64,000 nucleotides of DNA from JBBRZM01 sp963813635 (lineage in GTDB: Bacteria > Actinomycetota > Acidimicrobiia > IMCC26256 > JBBRZM01): positions 310,001 through 374,000 of the forward strand of contig CAWEZO010000011.1 of the NCBI GenBank assembly GCA_963813635.1. The letters are read 5' to 3'. The translations under genes and the position numbers were made by a program. The notes beneath the pieces were generated by a model that worked only from the letters and a program-made list of their open reading frames with translations, did not search any database and was not told the origin of the DNA. Of this stretch, positions 9,341 to 23,000 are shown piece after piece (position 1 is the stretch's first letter; each line of letters opens with the position of its first letter).

Positions 9341-9416
9341 TGGTGGCCGGGGACGGCGTCGATCCGTCGACCCCACGCTTTTCAGGCGTGTGCTCTGCCG
9401 ACTGAGCTACCCGGCC
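9341..9416 (-). tRNA. tRNA-Phe(GAA)
   Basis: The complementary strand folds into a complete cloverleaf with acceptor GGCCGGG/CCCGGCC, a D arm, anticodon stem CACGC/GCGTG with loop CTGAAAA (anticodon GAA), and T stem GACGG/CCGTC. CCA is encoded at 9341-9343. The T loop reads ATCGACG instead of the usual TTCGANN. It is the last of three minus-strand tRNA genes here. Confidence 0.93.
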
Positions 9417-9460
9417 GGGTGCGCACCGAGGTGCGTATCGGCGGACCGGAGTCCGCCTTG

Positions 9461-9535
9461 CGGTCCTGACGGGATTTGAACCCGCGGCCTCCGCCTTGAC
9501 AGGGCGGCGTGCACTCCAAACTGCACCACAGGACC
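9461..9535 (-). tRNA. tRNA-Asp(GTC)
   Basis: Cloverleaf with acceptor GGTCCTG/CAGGACC, anticodon stem CCGCC/GGCGG and loop CTGTCAA (anticodon GTC), and T loop TTCAAAT between GCGGG and CCCGT. The discriminator is G, as expected for tRNA-Asp. CCA is not encoded. It lies 44 nt from tRNA-Phe on the same strand. Confidence 0.95.
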
Positions 9536-9567
9536 GGGTGCGACACCGGCTGACGCGCCGGTATCGG

Positions 9568-9640
9568 TGCCCCCAGGGGAATTCGAATCCCCGTTACCGC
9601 CTTGAAAGGGCAGCGTCCTGGGCCGCTAGACGATGGGGGC
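9568..9640 (-). tRNA. tRNA-Glu(TTC)
   Basis: Cloverleaf with acceptor GCCCCCA/TGGGGGC, anticodon loop CTTTCAA (anticodon TTC), and T arm CGGGG ATTCGAA TTCCCC. CCA is not encoded. First gene of the Glu-Asp-Phe cluster, presumably cotranscribed. Confidence 0.95.
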
Positions 9641-9856
9641 TCGGCTTCACCAAAGAGGCAGCGCATCGTAGCAGCCGGCCCCTTTGTGCCGACCCGTTCC
9701 GCCGGAATAGTAGGGGCGCGCCGCGGCACGGTTGAGTGGAGTCGCGTCGTCCTGGTGATCCCGGCAGAAGTTTTCTGTGGCGTGTGCCCGGAATCGCGCG
9801 ACCATTGAGCGTCTGATCGTGTCGATCGTGTCGATCGCCGATCGAGAGGGGGACGC

Positions 9857-11518
<1,662 letters not shown>

Positions 11519-11522
<4 letters not shown>

Positions 11523-14500
11523 CCGAGGGATACGCCGTCGCCGTTGTCGGGATCGGAGCGATCCTGCCCGATGCCCCCGACGCCTCGACCTTCTGGGACA
11601 ACGTCGCGAACGGCCACTACGCGATCAGCGACGTGCAGCCGAGCCGGTGGGACCCGGACCTCTACTACGACGAGGATCACAAGGCGCCCGACAAGTCGTA
11701 CTCGAAGATCGGCGGCTGGGTGCGCGCCTGGGAGTGGGACCCGTTGGGCTGGCACCTGCCGGTGCCGCCGAAGGTGGGCGACGCGATGGACGACTCACAG
11801 AAGTGGGCCGTGGCGTGCGCGCGGTCAGCGCTCGTCGACTACGGCTGGCCGGAGCGGCCGATCGACGGCGAGCGCACCGCGGTGATCCTCGGCAACGCGC
11901 TGTCGGGTGAGCAGCACTACCTCACCAGCCTGCGCATCGCGTTCCCCGAGTTCGCGCGCGAGCTGGAGGGCGCGCAGTCGTTCGCGGCGCTGCCCGACGA
12001 GTTGCGGGCGGCGATCCTCGCGGAGGTGCACCTGGGCCTCGACGAGTCTCTGCCCGAGATCACCGAGGACACGATGCCGGGCGAGCTGGGCAACTGCATG
12101 GCGGGACGGGTCGCGAACCTGTTCGACCTGCACGGTCCCAACTACGTCGTCGACGCCGCGTGCGCGTCGGCGATGGCCGCGTTCGACGCGTCGGTCGCGG
12201 GCCTCCTCGACGGCGAGTTCGACACGGTCGTCACCGGTGGCGTCGACCGCAACATGGGCGCCACGACGTACGTGAAGTTCTGCAAGATCGGCGCGCTCTC
12301 CGCGACCGGCACCCGGCCCTTCGCGGCCGGGGCCGACGGCTTCGTGATGGGGGAGGGGGCCGCGCTGTTCGTGTTGAAGCGGCTCGCCGACGCCGAGCAC
12401 GACGGCGATCGCGTGTACGCGGTGCTGCGTGGCATCGGCGGCGCGAGCGACGGCCGCGGCAAGGGCATCACTGCGCCCAACCCGGTCGGCCAGCAGCTCG
12501 CCATCGAGCGGGCCTGGCGCAACGCCGGCCTCTCGCCCGGATCGGCGACGCTGGTCGAGGGCCACGGCACGTCGACCCGCGTGGGTGACATAGTCGAGGT
12601 GGAGAGCCTCAACAAGACGTTCGCCGAGTCCGCGGCCGAGCCGGGATCGATCGCGCTCGGGTCGGTGAAGTCGAACATCGGTCACCTCAAGGCGGCCGCC
12701 GGCGCCGCGGGGCTCCTCAAGACCGTGCTCGCGCTTCACCACAAGGCGCTGCCCCCGAGCCTGCACTTCGACACGCCCAACCCCAACGTGGAGTTCGGGC
12801 CGTTCGCGGTCAACACCGAGCTGCGCGAATGGAATGTCGCGAACGGCGTCCCGCGCCGCGCCGGTGTGAGCGCGTTCGGCTTCGGTGGCACCAACTTCCA
12901 CGTGGTCCTCGAGGAGCACCGGCCCGGCGTGCTCATCGGCGAGGGCCGGGGCGCGGTCGCCGTCGGCGCGTCCCTGCCCGCGCGGGAGCCGGCCGGCGCG
13001 GCGCCCGACGCGAGAGTGCCGTTGCGTGGCGCGCTCGTGCTCGGCGCCGACACCGAGGCTGACCTGCTGACGCGGCTGGAGGCGGCTCACGACGATGCCG
13101 CGGCGGGCCGGGCGCCCGCACCGGCGGCGCCGCTCGAGGCCGACTTGCGGGCCGCGCACCGGATCGCGATCGACTTCGCGGACGCGGCAGAGCTCGCCGA
13201 CAAGACCCGGCGCGCGCTCGACGCAGCCGGCACGGGCGACCCGCGCGTGGAAGCTGCTGCGGGGCCGCGGCGTGTACCGCGGCACGGGGCCGGCGCCGAA
13301 GCTCGCGTTCCTCTTCACCGGCCAGGGCTCCCAGTACGCGAACATGCTCGCGGGGCTGCGCGCGCGCGAGCCGATCGTGGCCGAGACCTTCGCCGACGCC
13401 GACCGGGTGATGACGCCGCTCCTCGGCCGACCGCTCACCGACTACATCTTCGTCGACTCCGACGACGCCGACGCGGTCACGCGCGGCAGAAGAGGACCTG
13501 CGCCAGACCGAGATCACCCAGCCCGCGGTGCTCGCCACCGACCTCGCGCTCACCCGCTTGCTCGCCGCCTACGGCATCGTGCCCGACCTCGTGATGGGGC
13601 ACAGCCTCGGCGAGTACGGCGCGCTCGTCGCTGCCGGGAGCCTCGGCTTCGACGCGGCGCTCGAAGCGGTCAGCGCGCGCGGTCGGGAGATGGCCTCACT
13701 GTCGATCGACGACCCGGGCGCCATGGCCGCGGTCTTCGCGCCGCTCGACGAGGTGGAGCGCATCGCTGAGGCGACCGACGGCTACGTGGTCGTCGCGAAC
13801 GTCAACTGCATGAGCCAGGCCGTGATCGGCGGCGCGACCGAGGCGGTCGAGCGGGCGGTCGCCGCATGCGAGGCAGCCGAGTTCCGGGTCGCGCGCCTCC
13901 CGGTGAGCCACGCCTTTCACACCGAGATCGTGGCGCCGGCGAGCGAGCCGCTGCGGGCGGCGCTCGAGCGTCTTGGTCTCTCGCCACCGGTTACGCCGGT
14001 CGTCGCCAACGTGAGTGGCGACTTCTACCCGATGGGTCCCGACGCGGAGCCCGAGATGCTCGACATCCTCGCCCGCCAGGTCGCCTCGCCGGTGCAGTTC
14101 GTGCGCGGGCTGCACACGCTGTTCGACGCGGGCGCGCGTGTCTTCGTGGAGGTCGGCCCCAAGCGTGCATTGCAGGGCTTCGCCGCCGACGTGCTCGGCG
14201 ACGAGCCCGACATGCTCGACCTGTGCACGAACCTCGCCGGCAAGGACGACGCGACGATCTTCAACCAGGCGCTCTGCGGGTTGTACGCGGCCGGGCTCGG
14301 CACCGGCAACGTCGCGCACCAGGCACCCCGGCCGGCACCCGAGACCGTTCCTGCTGCCGCGCCGGCACCGGCTGTCGCTGCACCCGACACCGTGCCTCCT
14401 GCCGCTCCGGCACCGGCCGCCGTGGCACCCGACACCGTGCCTCCTGCCGCTCGGGCACCGGCCGCCGCGGCACCCGCGCCGATCGCGGCCGGCGTGCCGT

Positions 14501-17500
14501 CGCCGGCGAGCGGCGCGCTGTCCGACAGCGCGTATGTCGAGCTCGGGCACCTGTTCGCCGACTTCCTCGATCAGGGCCGGGGCGTGGTCGACCGCGCCGG
14601 TCGCGGGCCCGCGAGCACCGAGCCCGTTGTGATCACGGGCGCCGCGCTGGGGCTCCCCGGCACCGACCGGGTCTTCGACGACGAGAACGTCGGCAGGCTG
14701 CTCCACGGCACCCAGCTCATCGACGTGATCCCGACCCGGCTGCGCCAGGAGATCCTCGAGAAGCACGTGACCCGGCTCGTGAAGCGCGAAACCGGCGAGC
14801 CCTCGTTCGAGACGATCGACGACCCGTCGGAGGTCATCAAGCTCGCGGCCCGCGCCGGCGAGTTCGACCTCGAGCACGAGTTCGGCGTGCCCGCGGAGCG
14901 CGCCGCCGCTCTCGGACGCGACACCGAGCTCGCGATCGGGGCCGGGATCGACGCGCTGCGCGACGCCGGGATCCCACTCGTCATGCGGTACAAGACCACG
15001 ACCACCGGCTCGCAGCTCCCGGAGCGGTGGGGCCTGCCCGACGCGCTCCGTGATGACACCGGTGTGATCTTCGCGTCGGCGTTCCCCGGGGTCGACTCGT
15101 TCGCCGAGGAGCTCGCCAAGTTCTGGACCGATCACGGGCTCCACGAGCGACTGGCCGACGTCGAAAGCCTGCGCGCGCTGCTCGTCGAGAACGACGGGCA
15201 GGGCAACACGCTCGCCGAGATCGACCGGCGGATCCACGACCTGCGGCACGAGCTCGACGAGCACGGCTTCACCTTCGACCGGCGGTTCCTCTTCCGCGTC
15301 CTGTCGATGGGGCACTCGCAGTTCGCGGACCTCGTCGGTGCACGCGGCCCGAACACCCAGGTGAACTCGGCGTGCGCGAGCACCACCCAGGCCGTCGGGC
15401 TCGCCGACGACTGGATCCGCGCCGGGCGTTGCCGCCGGGTCGTGATCGTGGCCGCGGACGACGTGACCTCCGATCATCTCCTCGGCTGGGTCGGCACCGG
15501 GTTCCTCGCTTCGGGTGCAGCCGCGACCGATGCGGTGGTCGAGGAGGCGGCGCTGCCGTTCGACCAGCGCCGTCACGGGATGATCCTCGGGATGGGCGCG
15601 GCCGCGCTGGTGGTGGAGCGCGCCGACGCGGCGCGCGAGCGCGGGATCTCCCCGATCTGCGAGGTGCTCGGCGCGGTCATGGCCAACAGCGCGTTCCACG
15701 GCACCCGGCTCGACGTCGAGCACATCGGCGCGGTGATGGAGTCGCTGGTGGAGCAGGCGGAGGCACGGGGCGTCCGTCGCCACGACCTCGCGCCCGCCAC
15801 GGTGTTCATCTCGCACGAGACGTACACCCCGGCGCGCGGCGGCTCGGCCTCGGCTGAGATCCACGCGTTGCGCGAGGTGTTCGGCGACGACGCCGACCGT
15901 GTGGTCATCGCCAACACCAAGGGCTTCACGGGGCACCCGATGGGTGTGGGGATCGAAGACGTCGTCGCGGTGAAGGCGCTCGAGACAGGCATCGTCCCGC
16001 CAGTTGCGAACTTCAAGGAGGTCGACCCCGAGCTGGGTCCGCTCAACCTGTCGACGGGCGGCGCGTACCCCGTGGAGTACGCGCTGCGCCTCGCGGCCGG
16101 GTTCGGTTCGCAGATCGCGATGACGCTGCTGCACCGCATCCCCGTGCCCGACGGGCGCCGGCGCGCGGCCGACGAGCTCGGCTATGAGTACCGGATCATC
16201 GACGGCGCCGCGTGGGCCGCATGGCTGCGCCGCGTCACGCGCTCGACGCTCCGGAGCTCGAGGTGGTCGACCGGCGGCTGCGGGTCATCGACAAGGGACC
16301 GGGCGCGCCTGCGTGGCTGCCCCCGGAGCCCGTCGCGGAGCCCGTCGCGCCCGCGCCCGTCGCGAAGCCGGTAGCGGCGCCCCCCGCGCCCGCGCCTGCG
16401 CCTGCGCCTGCGCCTACCGAGCCGGCAACACCTCTCGCACCGGCGATGCCTGTCGAGCCGGCGACACCTCTCGCACCGGCGATGCCTGTCGAGCCGGCGG
16501 CCGCGGTGGCGGACGGTGCCGACCCGGTGCTGGCCCGGGTGCTCGAGGTGGTCGCCGCGAGCACCGGCTATCCGTCCGACATGCTCGACGCCGAACTTGA
16601 TCTCGAAGCCGACCTCGGTATCGACACCGTGAAGCAGGCCGAGATCTTCGCCAACATCCGCGAGTCGTACGGCATCGAACGCGACGACAAGCTCAAGCTG
16701 CGCGATTACCCGACGCTCGCCCACGTCGTCGGGTTCGTGCACGACCACGCACCGCAAACGAACGCGCCCGCTCCCACCGCGACCGCGACCGCGCCCGCGC
16801 CGACGGAGCCCGCGCCGGTGGCGCCTGTCGAGCCGGCAGCCGCGGTGGCGGACGGTGCCGACCCGGTGCTGGCCCGGGTGCTCGAGGTGGTCGCCGCGAG
16901 CACCGGTTACCCGTCCGACATGCTCGACGCCGAACTTGATCTCGAAGCCGACCTCGGCATCGACACCGTGAAGCAGGCCGAGATCTTCGCCAACATCCGC
17001 GAGTCGTACGACATCGAACGCGACGACAAGCTGAAGCTGCGCGATTACCCGACGCTCGCCCACGTCGTCGGGTTCGTGCACGACCACGCACCGCAAACGA
17101 ACGCGCCCGCTCCCACCGCGACCGCGCCGACGGAGCCCGCGCCCGCGCCGACGGAGCCCGCGCCGGTGGCGCCTGTCGAGCCGGCAGCCGCGGTGGCGGA
17201 CGGTGCCGACCCGGTGCTGGCCCGGGTGCTCGAGGTGGTCGCCGCGAATACCGGCTATCCGCCCGACATGCTCGACGCCGAACTTGATCTCGAAGCCGAC
17301 CTCGGTATCGACACGGTGAAGCAGGCCGAGATCTTCGCCAACATCCGCGAGTCGTACGACATCGAACGCGACGACAAGCTGAAGCTCCGCGATTACCCGA
17401 CGCTCGCCCACGTCGTCGGGTTCGTGCACGACCACGCACCGCAAACGAACATGCCCGCGTCCACCGAGGCCGCGCCGGCAACCGCCGAGGCCGCGCCGCG

Positions 17501-20005
17501 CGACCACCGGGGCGGAGCCGAGCGCCTTCCCGCGGCGGGTACCGGTCGCGGTGTTACGCCCACCGCTGGAGTGGTGTGCGCCCACGGGCGTCGCGCTGGG
17601 CCAGGGGAGCCGGGTCGTCGTGATGCCCGACCGTGGCGGCGTCGCCGCCTCGCTCATCACGCGCCTGGAGAAGCTCGGCGTCGAGACGCTCGTGCTCGAA
17701 GGTGCCCCTACGGTCGATGAGCTCGAAGCGCAGCTTGCAAGCTGGGCCGGCCGCGGCGCGGTGCACGGCGTGTACTGGCTCCCGGCGCTCGACGACCCCG
17801 ACACCGAGCTCGACCCCGCGGCCTGGCGCGAGGGCTTGCACGTGCGCGTGAAGCTGCTCGCCGTCACCATGCGTGCCCTCGCCGACGACGTGCGCGCCGC
17901 AGGCACGTTCCTGGTGAGCGCGACGCGTCTCGGCGGGCGCCACGGCTACGATCGCGACGGCGCGCGCGAGCCGATGGGCGGAGCGGTCACGGGCTTCACG
18001 AAGGCGCTCGCGCGCGAGCGGCCCGATGCCCTGGTCAAGGTGATCGACGTCGCGCCGAGCCGCAAGACCGCCGCGCTCGCCGACACCTTGATGGCCGAGA
18101 CCACGACCGACCCCGGCGCGGTCGAGGTCGGGTACGCCGACGACCACCGATGGGGTGTGGGCCTCCACGAGGAGCCGGCACTGCGAGACCCGGCGCGCAC
18201 GCTCGCCCCCGACTCCGTGTTCGTCGTCACCGGCGCGGCCGGCAGCATCGTCGCCGCGATCGTTGCCGACCTGGCGGCGGCCGCGCCCGGTACGTTCCAT
18301 CTTCTCGACCTCACGCCCGAGCCCGACCCCGGCGATCCCGACCTCGAGCGCCTCGACACCGACCGCGACGGCCTCAAGCGCGACCTGGCCGAGCGGATCA
18401 AGGCAAGCGGGCAGCGCGCGACGCCTGCGCTCGTCGAGCGGGAGCTGGGCCGTCTCGAGCGGTCGGCCGCCGCGCGCCAGGCGATCGACGCGGTGCAGGC
18501 AGCAGGCGGTACCGCATGCTGGCACCAGGTCGACCTCACCGACGCCGCGGCCGTTGCCGCGGTGATCGACGCGGTGCGTGCCGCGCACGATCACGTCGAC
18601 GTGCTCGTGCACGCCGCGGGTATCGAGGTGAGCCATCAGCTGCCCGACAAGCCGCAAGCCGAGTTCGACCTGGTCTTCGACGTGAAGGCCGACGGGTGGT
18701 TCCACCTCCTGCACGCGCTCGGCGACACCGAGCTCGGCGCCGCGGTGGTGTTCAGCTCCATCGCGGGTCGCTTCGGCAACGCGGGCCAAACCGACTACAG
18801 CGCCGCCAATGACCTGCTCTGCAAGAGCATCTCGGGTTTCCGCACGACCCGCCCCGGCACACGCGGCATCGCGATCGACTGGACGGCGTGGCGCGACATC
18901 GGGATGGCGAGCCGGGGCTCGATCCCCACGATGATGGCGGCCGCCGGGATCGACATGCTCCCGACCGACGAGGGGGTGCCGGTCGTGCGGCGCGAGCTCG
19001 AGGCGGCGGGCGCCGGTGGCGAGGTGCTTGTGGCCGGCGTGCTCGGCGTGCTGGTGGAGGAGCGGCACGCGACCGGTGGCGTCGACCCCGGCGCTGCCGC
19101 CGGGCGGACCGGGTCCTCCGGGCCACTGGTCGGCTCCGTCGCCGGCTTCTCGCTCGCCGACGGCCTTCTCGTCACCACACGTCTCGATCCGGCCGCGCAC
19201 GGCTTCCTTCGCGATCACCGGATCGACGGCACCCGGTGCTTCCGGGCGTGATGGGCATCGAGGCGTTTGCCGAGGTGGCCACGTTGATGACGCCCGAGCT
19301 GGGCGTGGCGAGCCATCGAAGCGGTCGACTTCCTCGCGCCGGTCAAGTTCTACCGCGACGAGCCGCGTGTCGTGGAGCTGTCGAGCGCGGCCGCGTCTCG
19401 ACGGTGACACGCTCGTCGTCGACTGCGCGCTCGTCGCGCGGCGCACGCTCGCAAGCGGCGAGGAGCAGACGACAGTGCACTTCACCGGCCGCGCAGCGCT
19501 GGCGCGCGAGCCGGCGACCACGGAGACCGTTGCGGTCGCGAGCGGCCCCGATGGCGCCGTCGTCGATTCCGACGCGATCTACGGCATCTTCTTCCACGGT
19601 CCCGCCTACCGAGTGCTCGACGCCGAGTGGCGCGACGCCGAGCGTGCAGTCGGCCGGCTCGCCCCGAACCTGCCCCCGAACCACGAACCGCCCGACCAGC
19701 CGACCCGCACCTCGCCGCGCCTCGTGGAGCTGTGCTTCCAGACCGCCGGGGTGCTCGAGCTCGGGACGACCGGGCGCATGGCGCTGCCCACCCACGTCGA
19801 CCGGGTGGAATCTTCTCCGGGCGCGACCGACACCGGCCCGCGCTGGGCGGTCGTGACCCCGCGCCCGGGCGATTCGAAGATCGACGCGGTCGTCATTGAT
19901 GACACCGGCACGGTGCTCGTCCGTCTGGAGGGCTACGAGAAGGTCGACCTGCCGATTCCGCCCGCCGACGACGTGCTCGCGCCGTTGCGGGCGGCGATGG
20001 GCTGA
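11519..20005 (+). CDS. PUFA-synthase-like type I PKS/FAS: KS-AT-KS-ACPx3-KR-DH (several frameshifts)
   Basis: A giant iterative-type synthase, about 2,827 residues once single-base shifts near 13255, 13485, 16250, 17510, 19235, 19315 and 19395 are repaired. KS1 (11519-12930) has C215, H349 and H389 in ACASA, EGHGTST and NIGHL. AT (about 13290-14260) has GHSLGEY and HAFH, the latter typical of malonyl selectivity. A second KS (14620-16150) keeps SACAST and GHP. Three near-identical ACPs (16500-17450) are followed by a KR (17550-19080) with SSIAG and YSAAN, and a hot-dog DH (19150-20005) whose HxxxGxxxxP motif appears after repair. The order recalls fused PfaA plus PfaC of polyunsaturated lipid synthases. 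There is no enoylreductase, thioesterase or methyltransferase. ATGA overlap with the dehydrogenase upstream; the carboxylase starts 3 nt after its stop. Product unknown. Confidence 0.88.
16491..17450 (+). repeat. three tandem near-identical ACP modules
   Basis: Units of 273 nt at 16491-16763, 16830-17102 and 17178-17450, differing at only a few positions and spaced by proline/alanine-rich linkers, so the period is 339 then 348 nt. Each encodes one carrier domain with the motif LGIDTVKQAE, in which threonine replaces the serine that normally carries phosphopantetheine. The nucleotide-level similarity implies recent duplication or ongoing gene conversion. Confidence 0.92.
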
Positions 20006-20008
20006 GCG

Positions 20009-23000
20009 GTGCTGCGACCTTTCACTCGCATCGCCGTCGTCAACCGCGGCGAGTGCGCCATGCGGCTCGTACACGCGGTGCGCGAGCTCAACGACGGACG
20101 CGACGAGCCGCTCGTGGTGATCGTGCTGTACACCGAACCCGAACGGCACGCGATGTTCGTGCGCGAGGCCGACGAAGCGGTGTGCATCGGACCGGCGACC
20201 TTCGTCGAAGACGGTCGGAGCAAGAACGGCTACCTCGACTTCGCCGCCCTCGAACGCGCGCTCGTCGAGGCGCAGGCCGAGGCGGCGTGGGTGGGCTGGG
20301 GGTTCGTGGCCGAGCATCCCGACTTCGCCGAGCGGTGCGAGCAGCTCGGCATTGTGTTCGTTGGCCCTGACTCGTCGGTGATGCGCGCGCTCGGCGACAA
20401 GATCAGTGCGAAGCGCCTCGCCGAGGAGTGCGGCGTGCCCGTCGCACCCTGGAGCGGCGGCCCCGTGGACACCGTCGACGAGGCCCGGCACCACGCAGCC
20501 GGGATCGGCTTTCCCCTCATGATCAAGGCCCGGGCGGGCGGCGGCGGGCGCGGCATCCGCCGGGTCGACGGGCCCGCCGAGCTCGACGCGGCGTTCCAGC
20601 GCGCGCGCGACGAGGCCCGCGCCACGTTCGGCGACCCGACCGTGTTCCTCGAACGGTTACTGGAGGGTGCCCGTCACGTCGAGGTGCAGGTGATCGCCGA
20701 CGGGCTCGGCGGCGTGTGGGCGGTCGGCGTGCGCGACTGCACGCTGCAGCGCCGCCACCAGAAGGTCCTCGAGGAGTCGGCGTCGACCGCGCTCACCGAC
20801 GCGCAAGAGGACGAGCTGCGCGCCGCCGCCGTCCGTCTCGTCCGCGCCGCCGGGTACCGCAACGCCGCGACGGTCGAGTTCCTCTACCAACCCGACGAGA
20901 AGGCGCTGTCGTTCATGGAGGTGAACGCACGGCTCCAGGTCGAGCACCCGGTGACCGAGGTCACCACCGGGCTCGACCTCGTGAAGCTCCAATTGCACGT
21001 GGCAGCGGGCGGCGCGCTCGCCGGGGAGCCGCCTCCGCGCGTCGGACATGCGATCGAGGTGCGGCTGAACGCCGAGGACCCCGAGCGCGGCTTCGCGCCC
21101 GCGCCGGGCAGGGTCGAGCTGTTGCGGGTCCCCACCGGCCCCGGCCTGCGGGTCGATCGAGGCGTCGCGGAGGGCGACACCGTGCCGGCGGAGTTCGACT
21201 CGATGATCGCCAAGATCGTGGCCTGGGGAAATGACCGCGACGAGGCGCTCGCACGGCTGCGGCGCGCGCTGGTCGAGACCGCAGTCGTCGTCCGCGGCGG
21301 CACCACCAACAAGGGGTTCCTCCTCGGCCTCCTCGACCGGGCCGAGGTACGCACCGGCGACTTCGACAACGCCTGGCTCGACGGGCTCGCGTCGCGCGGC
21401 GAGGCGCTCTCGACCGGACACGGTGATGTCGCCGTGCTCGCCGCCGCGGTCGACGCGTTCGACGCCGACGTCGCGGTCGACCAGGCCCGGTTCTACAGTT
21501 GGGCCCGCCGGGGCCGGCCCCAGGTCGACGCGCCGGTGGGGCGGGTCATCGAGCTCCGTCATCGCGGCACCACCTACCGCGTGACTGTCGGGCGTCTGGG
21601 CGCGCACGGCTACCGCGCGCAGATCAGCGGCACCGCGATCGATCTGCGGGTCGAGCGCGTCGGCCGCTTCGAGAGCCGGATGTGGCTTGGCGGGTGCCGC
21701 GCCCGCGTGATGTCGGTGATCGAGGGCGCCGACCACCTCGTCGAGGTCGACGGCGTGCCGCACCGAGTGTCACGCGACGACGGAGGCGTCGTGCGGGCAC
21801 CGGCACCGTCCGTCGTCGTCGCGATTCCAGTCGCGCCCGGCGACGAGGTCGCGGTCGGCGAGCCGGTCGCGATCGTCGAGAGCATGAAGATGGAGGTCGC
21901 GGTCACCGCGCCGTTCAACGGCCGGGTCCGCGACGTGCTCGTTGGCACCAACGTGCAGGTCGACGCAGGCGCGCCGCTCGTGCGCCTGGAACCGCTCGGC
22001 ACCGAGCACGGTCCCGCGGGCGGCGACGGCATCGACTTCGCCGCGATCGCCGATGGTGTGCGCGCCGACGCCGAGCCGCACGCACGATGCCGGGCGAACC
22101 TCAACGAGCTCGAAGCCCTCGTGCTCGGCTACGACGTCGATCCCGCCCGGGCACGCTGGCTCCTCGACGATCAGGAGCGCGTCCGCGCGACGCTCGTGAT
22201 CCACGACCCCGACCTGCTCGAGGGCGAGCGACGCATCCTGCGCGCCTTCGCGGACCTGCGCGTGCTCTTCCGCGTGCAGCACGACCCGGGAGGCGAGGAA
22301 CGGGTCCGCAGCCCGCAGGAGTCCCTCTTTGCCTTCCTCCGCTCGCTCGACGTCGCCGCGGAGGGGATCCCACGACGCTTCGTCGACCAACTCCATGCCG
22401 CGGTCGCGCACTACGGCGTACGCGCCCTGGAGCGCGGACCCGACCTCGAGGCGGCGCTCTACCGCATCTTCGTCTCGCAGCAACGGCTCGCGCCCCAGGT
22501 CGAGGCCGTGCTCGCGATCCTCGACCGGCGGCTCGAGCACGCGGAGACGTTCGCGACCTACGAGGGGTCCGAGCTGCGCGAGGTGCTCGACCATCTCATC
22601 GAGGCGACACGCGCCAGGGAACCGGTCGTGGCCGATCTCGCCCGCGAGCTGCGCTTCCGCGCGTTCGACGAGCCGATTCTCGAGCAAGTTGCGGCCGAGG
22701 TGTACGCGCGCGCCGAAGCCGACCTCGTTGCGCTCGCGGACGAGCCGGACGAGCCGGAACGAGCTGCCCTCGTCGACGCTCTCGTGGGGTGCCCGCAGCC
22801 GCTGGCGCCGCTCCTGACGGCCCGCATCCACGCGGCCGCGCCGGCGTTGCGGCGGGCAATGCTCGAAGTGATGACGCGCCGCTACTACCGGCTCCGCCCG
22901 CTCGAGCACTTCGCGGCGCACACGCAAGGCGACTTCGACCTGGTGACCACCGACTACGAGTACGACGGCGGGCGGGTCCACGTGCTCACCACGCACCTCG

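Noticed and set aside
9817..9834. Tandem 9-bp repeat ATCGTGTCG before the acyl-CoA dehydrogenase
   Set aside because: Two copies only, in a GATCG-rich sequence; too short to claim an operator.
13696..16134. An 812-codon open frame on the minus strand inside the synthase gene
   Set aside because: Low-complexity His/Arg/Val/Gly-rich translation with no motif, exactly antisense to well-conserved AT and KS domains; a GC-bias shadow.
16491..17450. Regular repeats suggesting a CRISPR array
   Set aside because: Units are 273 nt, in frame and encode carrier domains; there are no short direct repeats with unique spacers and no cas genes.
17554..19521. A 655-codon minus-strand open frame opposite the KR domain
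   Set aside because: No recognisable motif, mirrors the third-position GC pattern of the real KR/DH coding frame.
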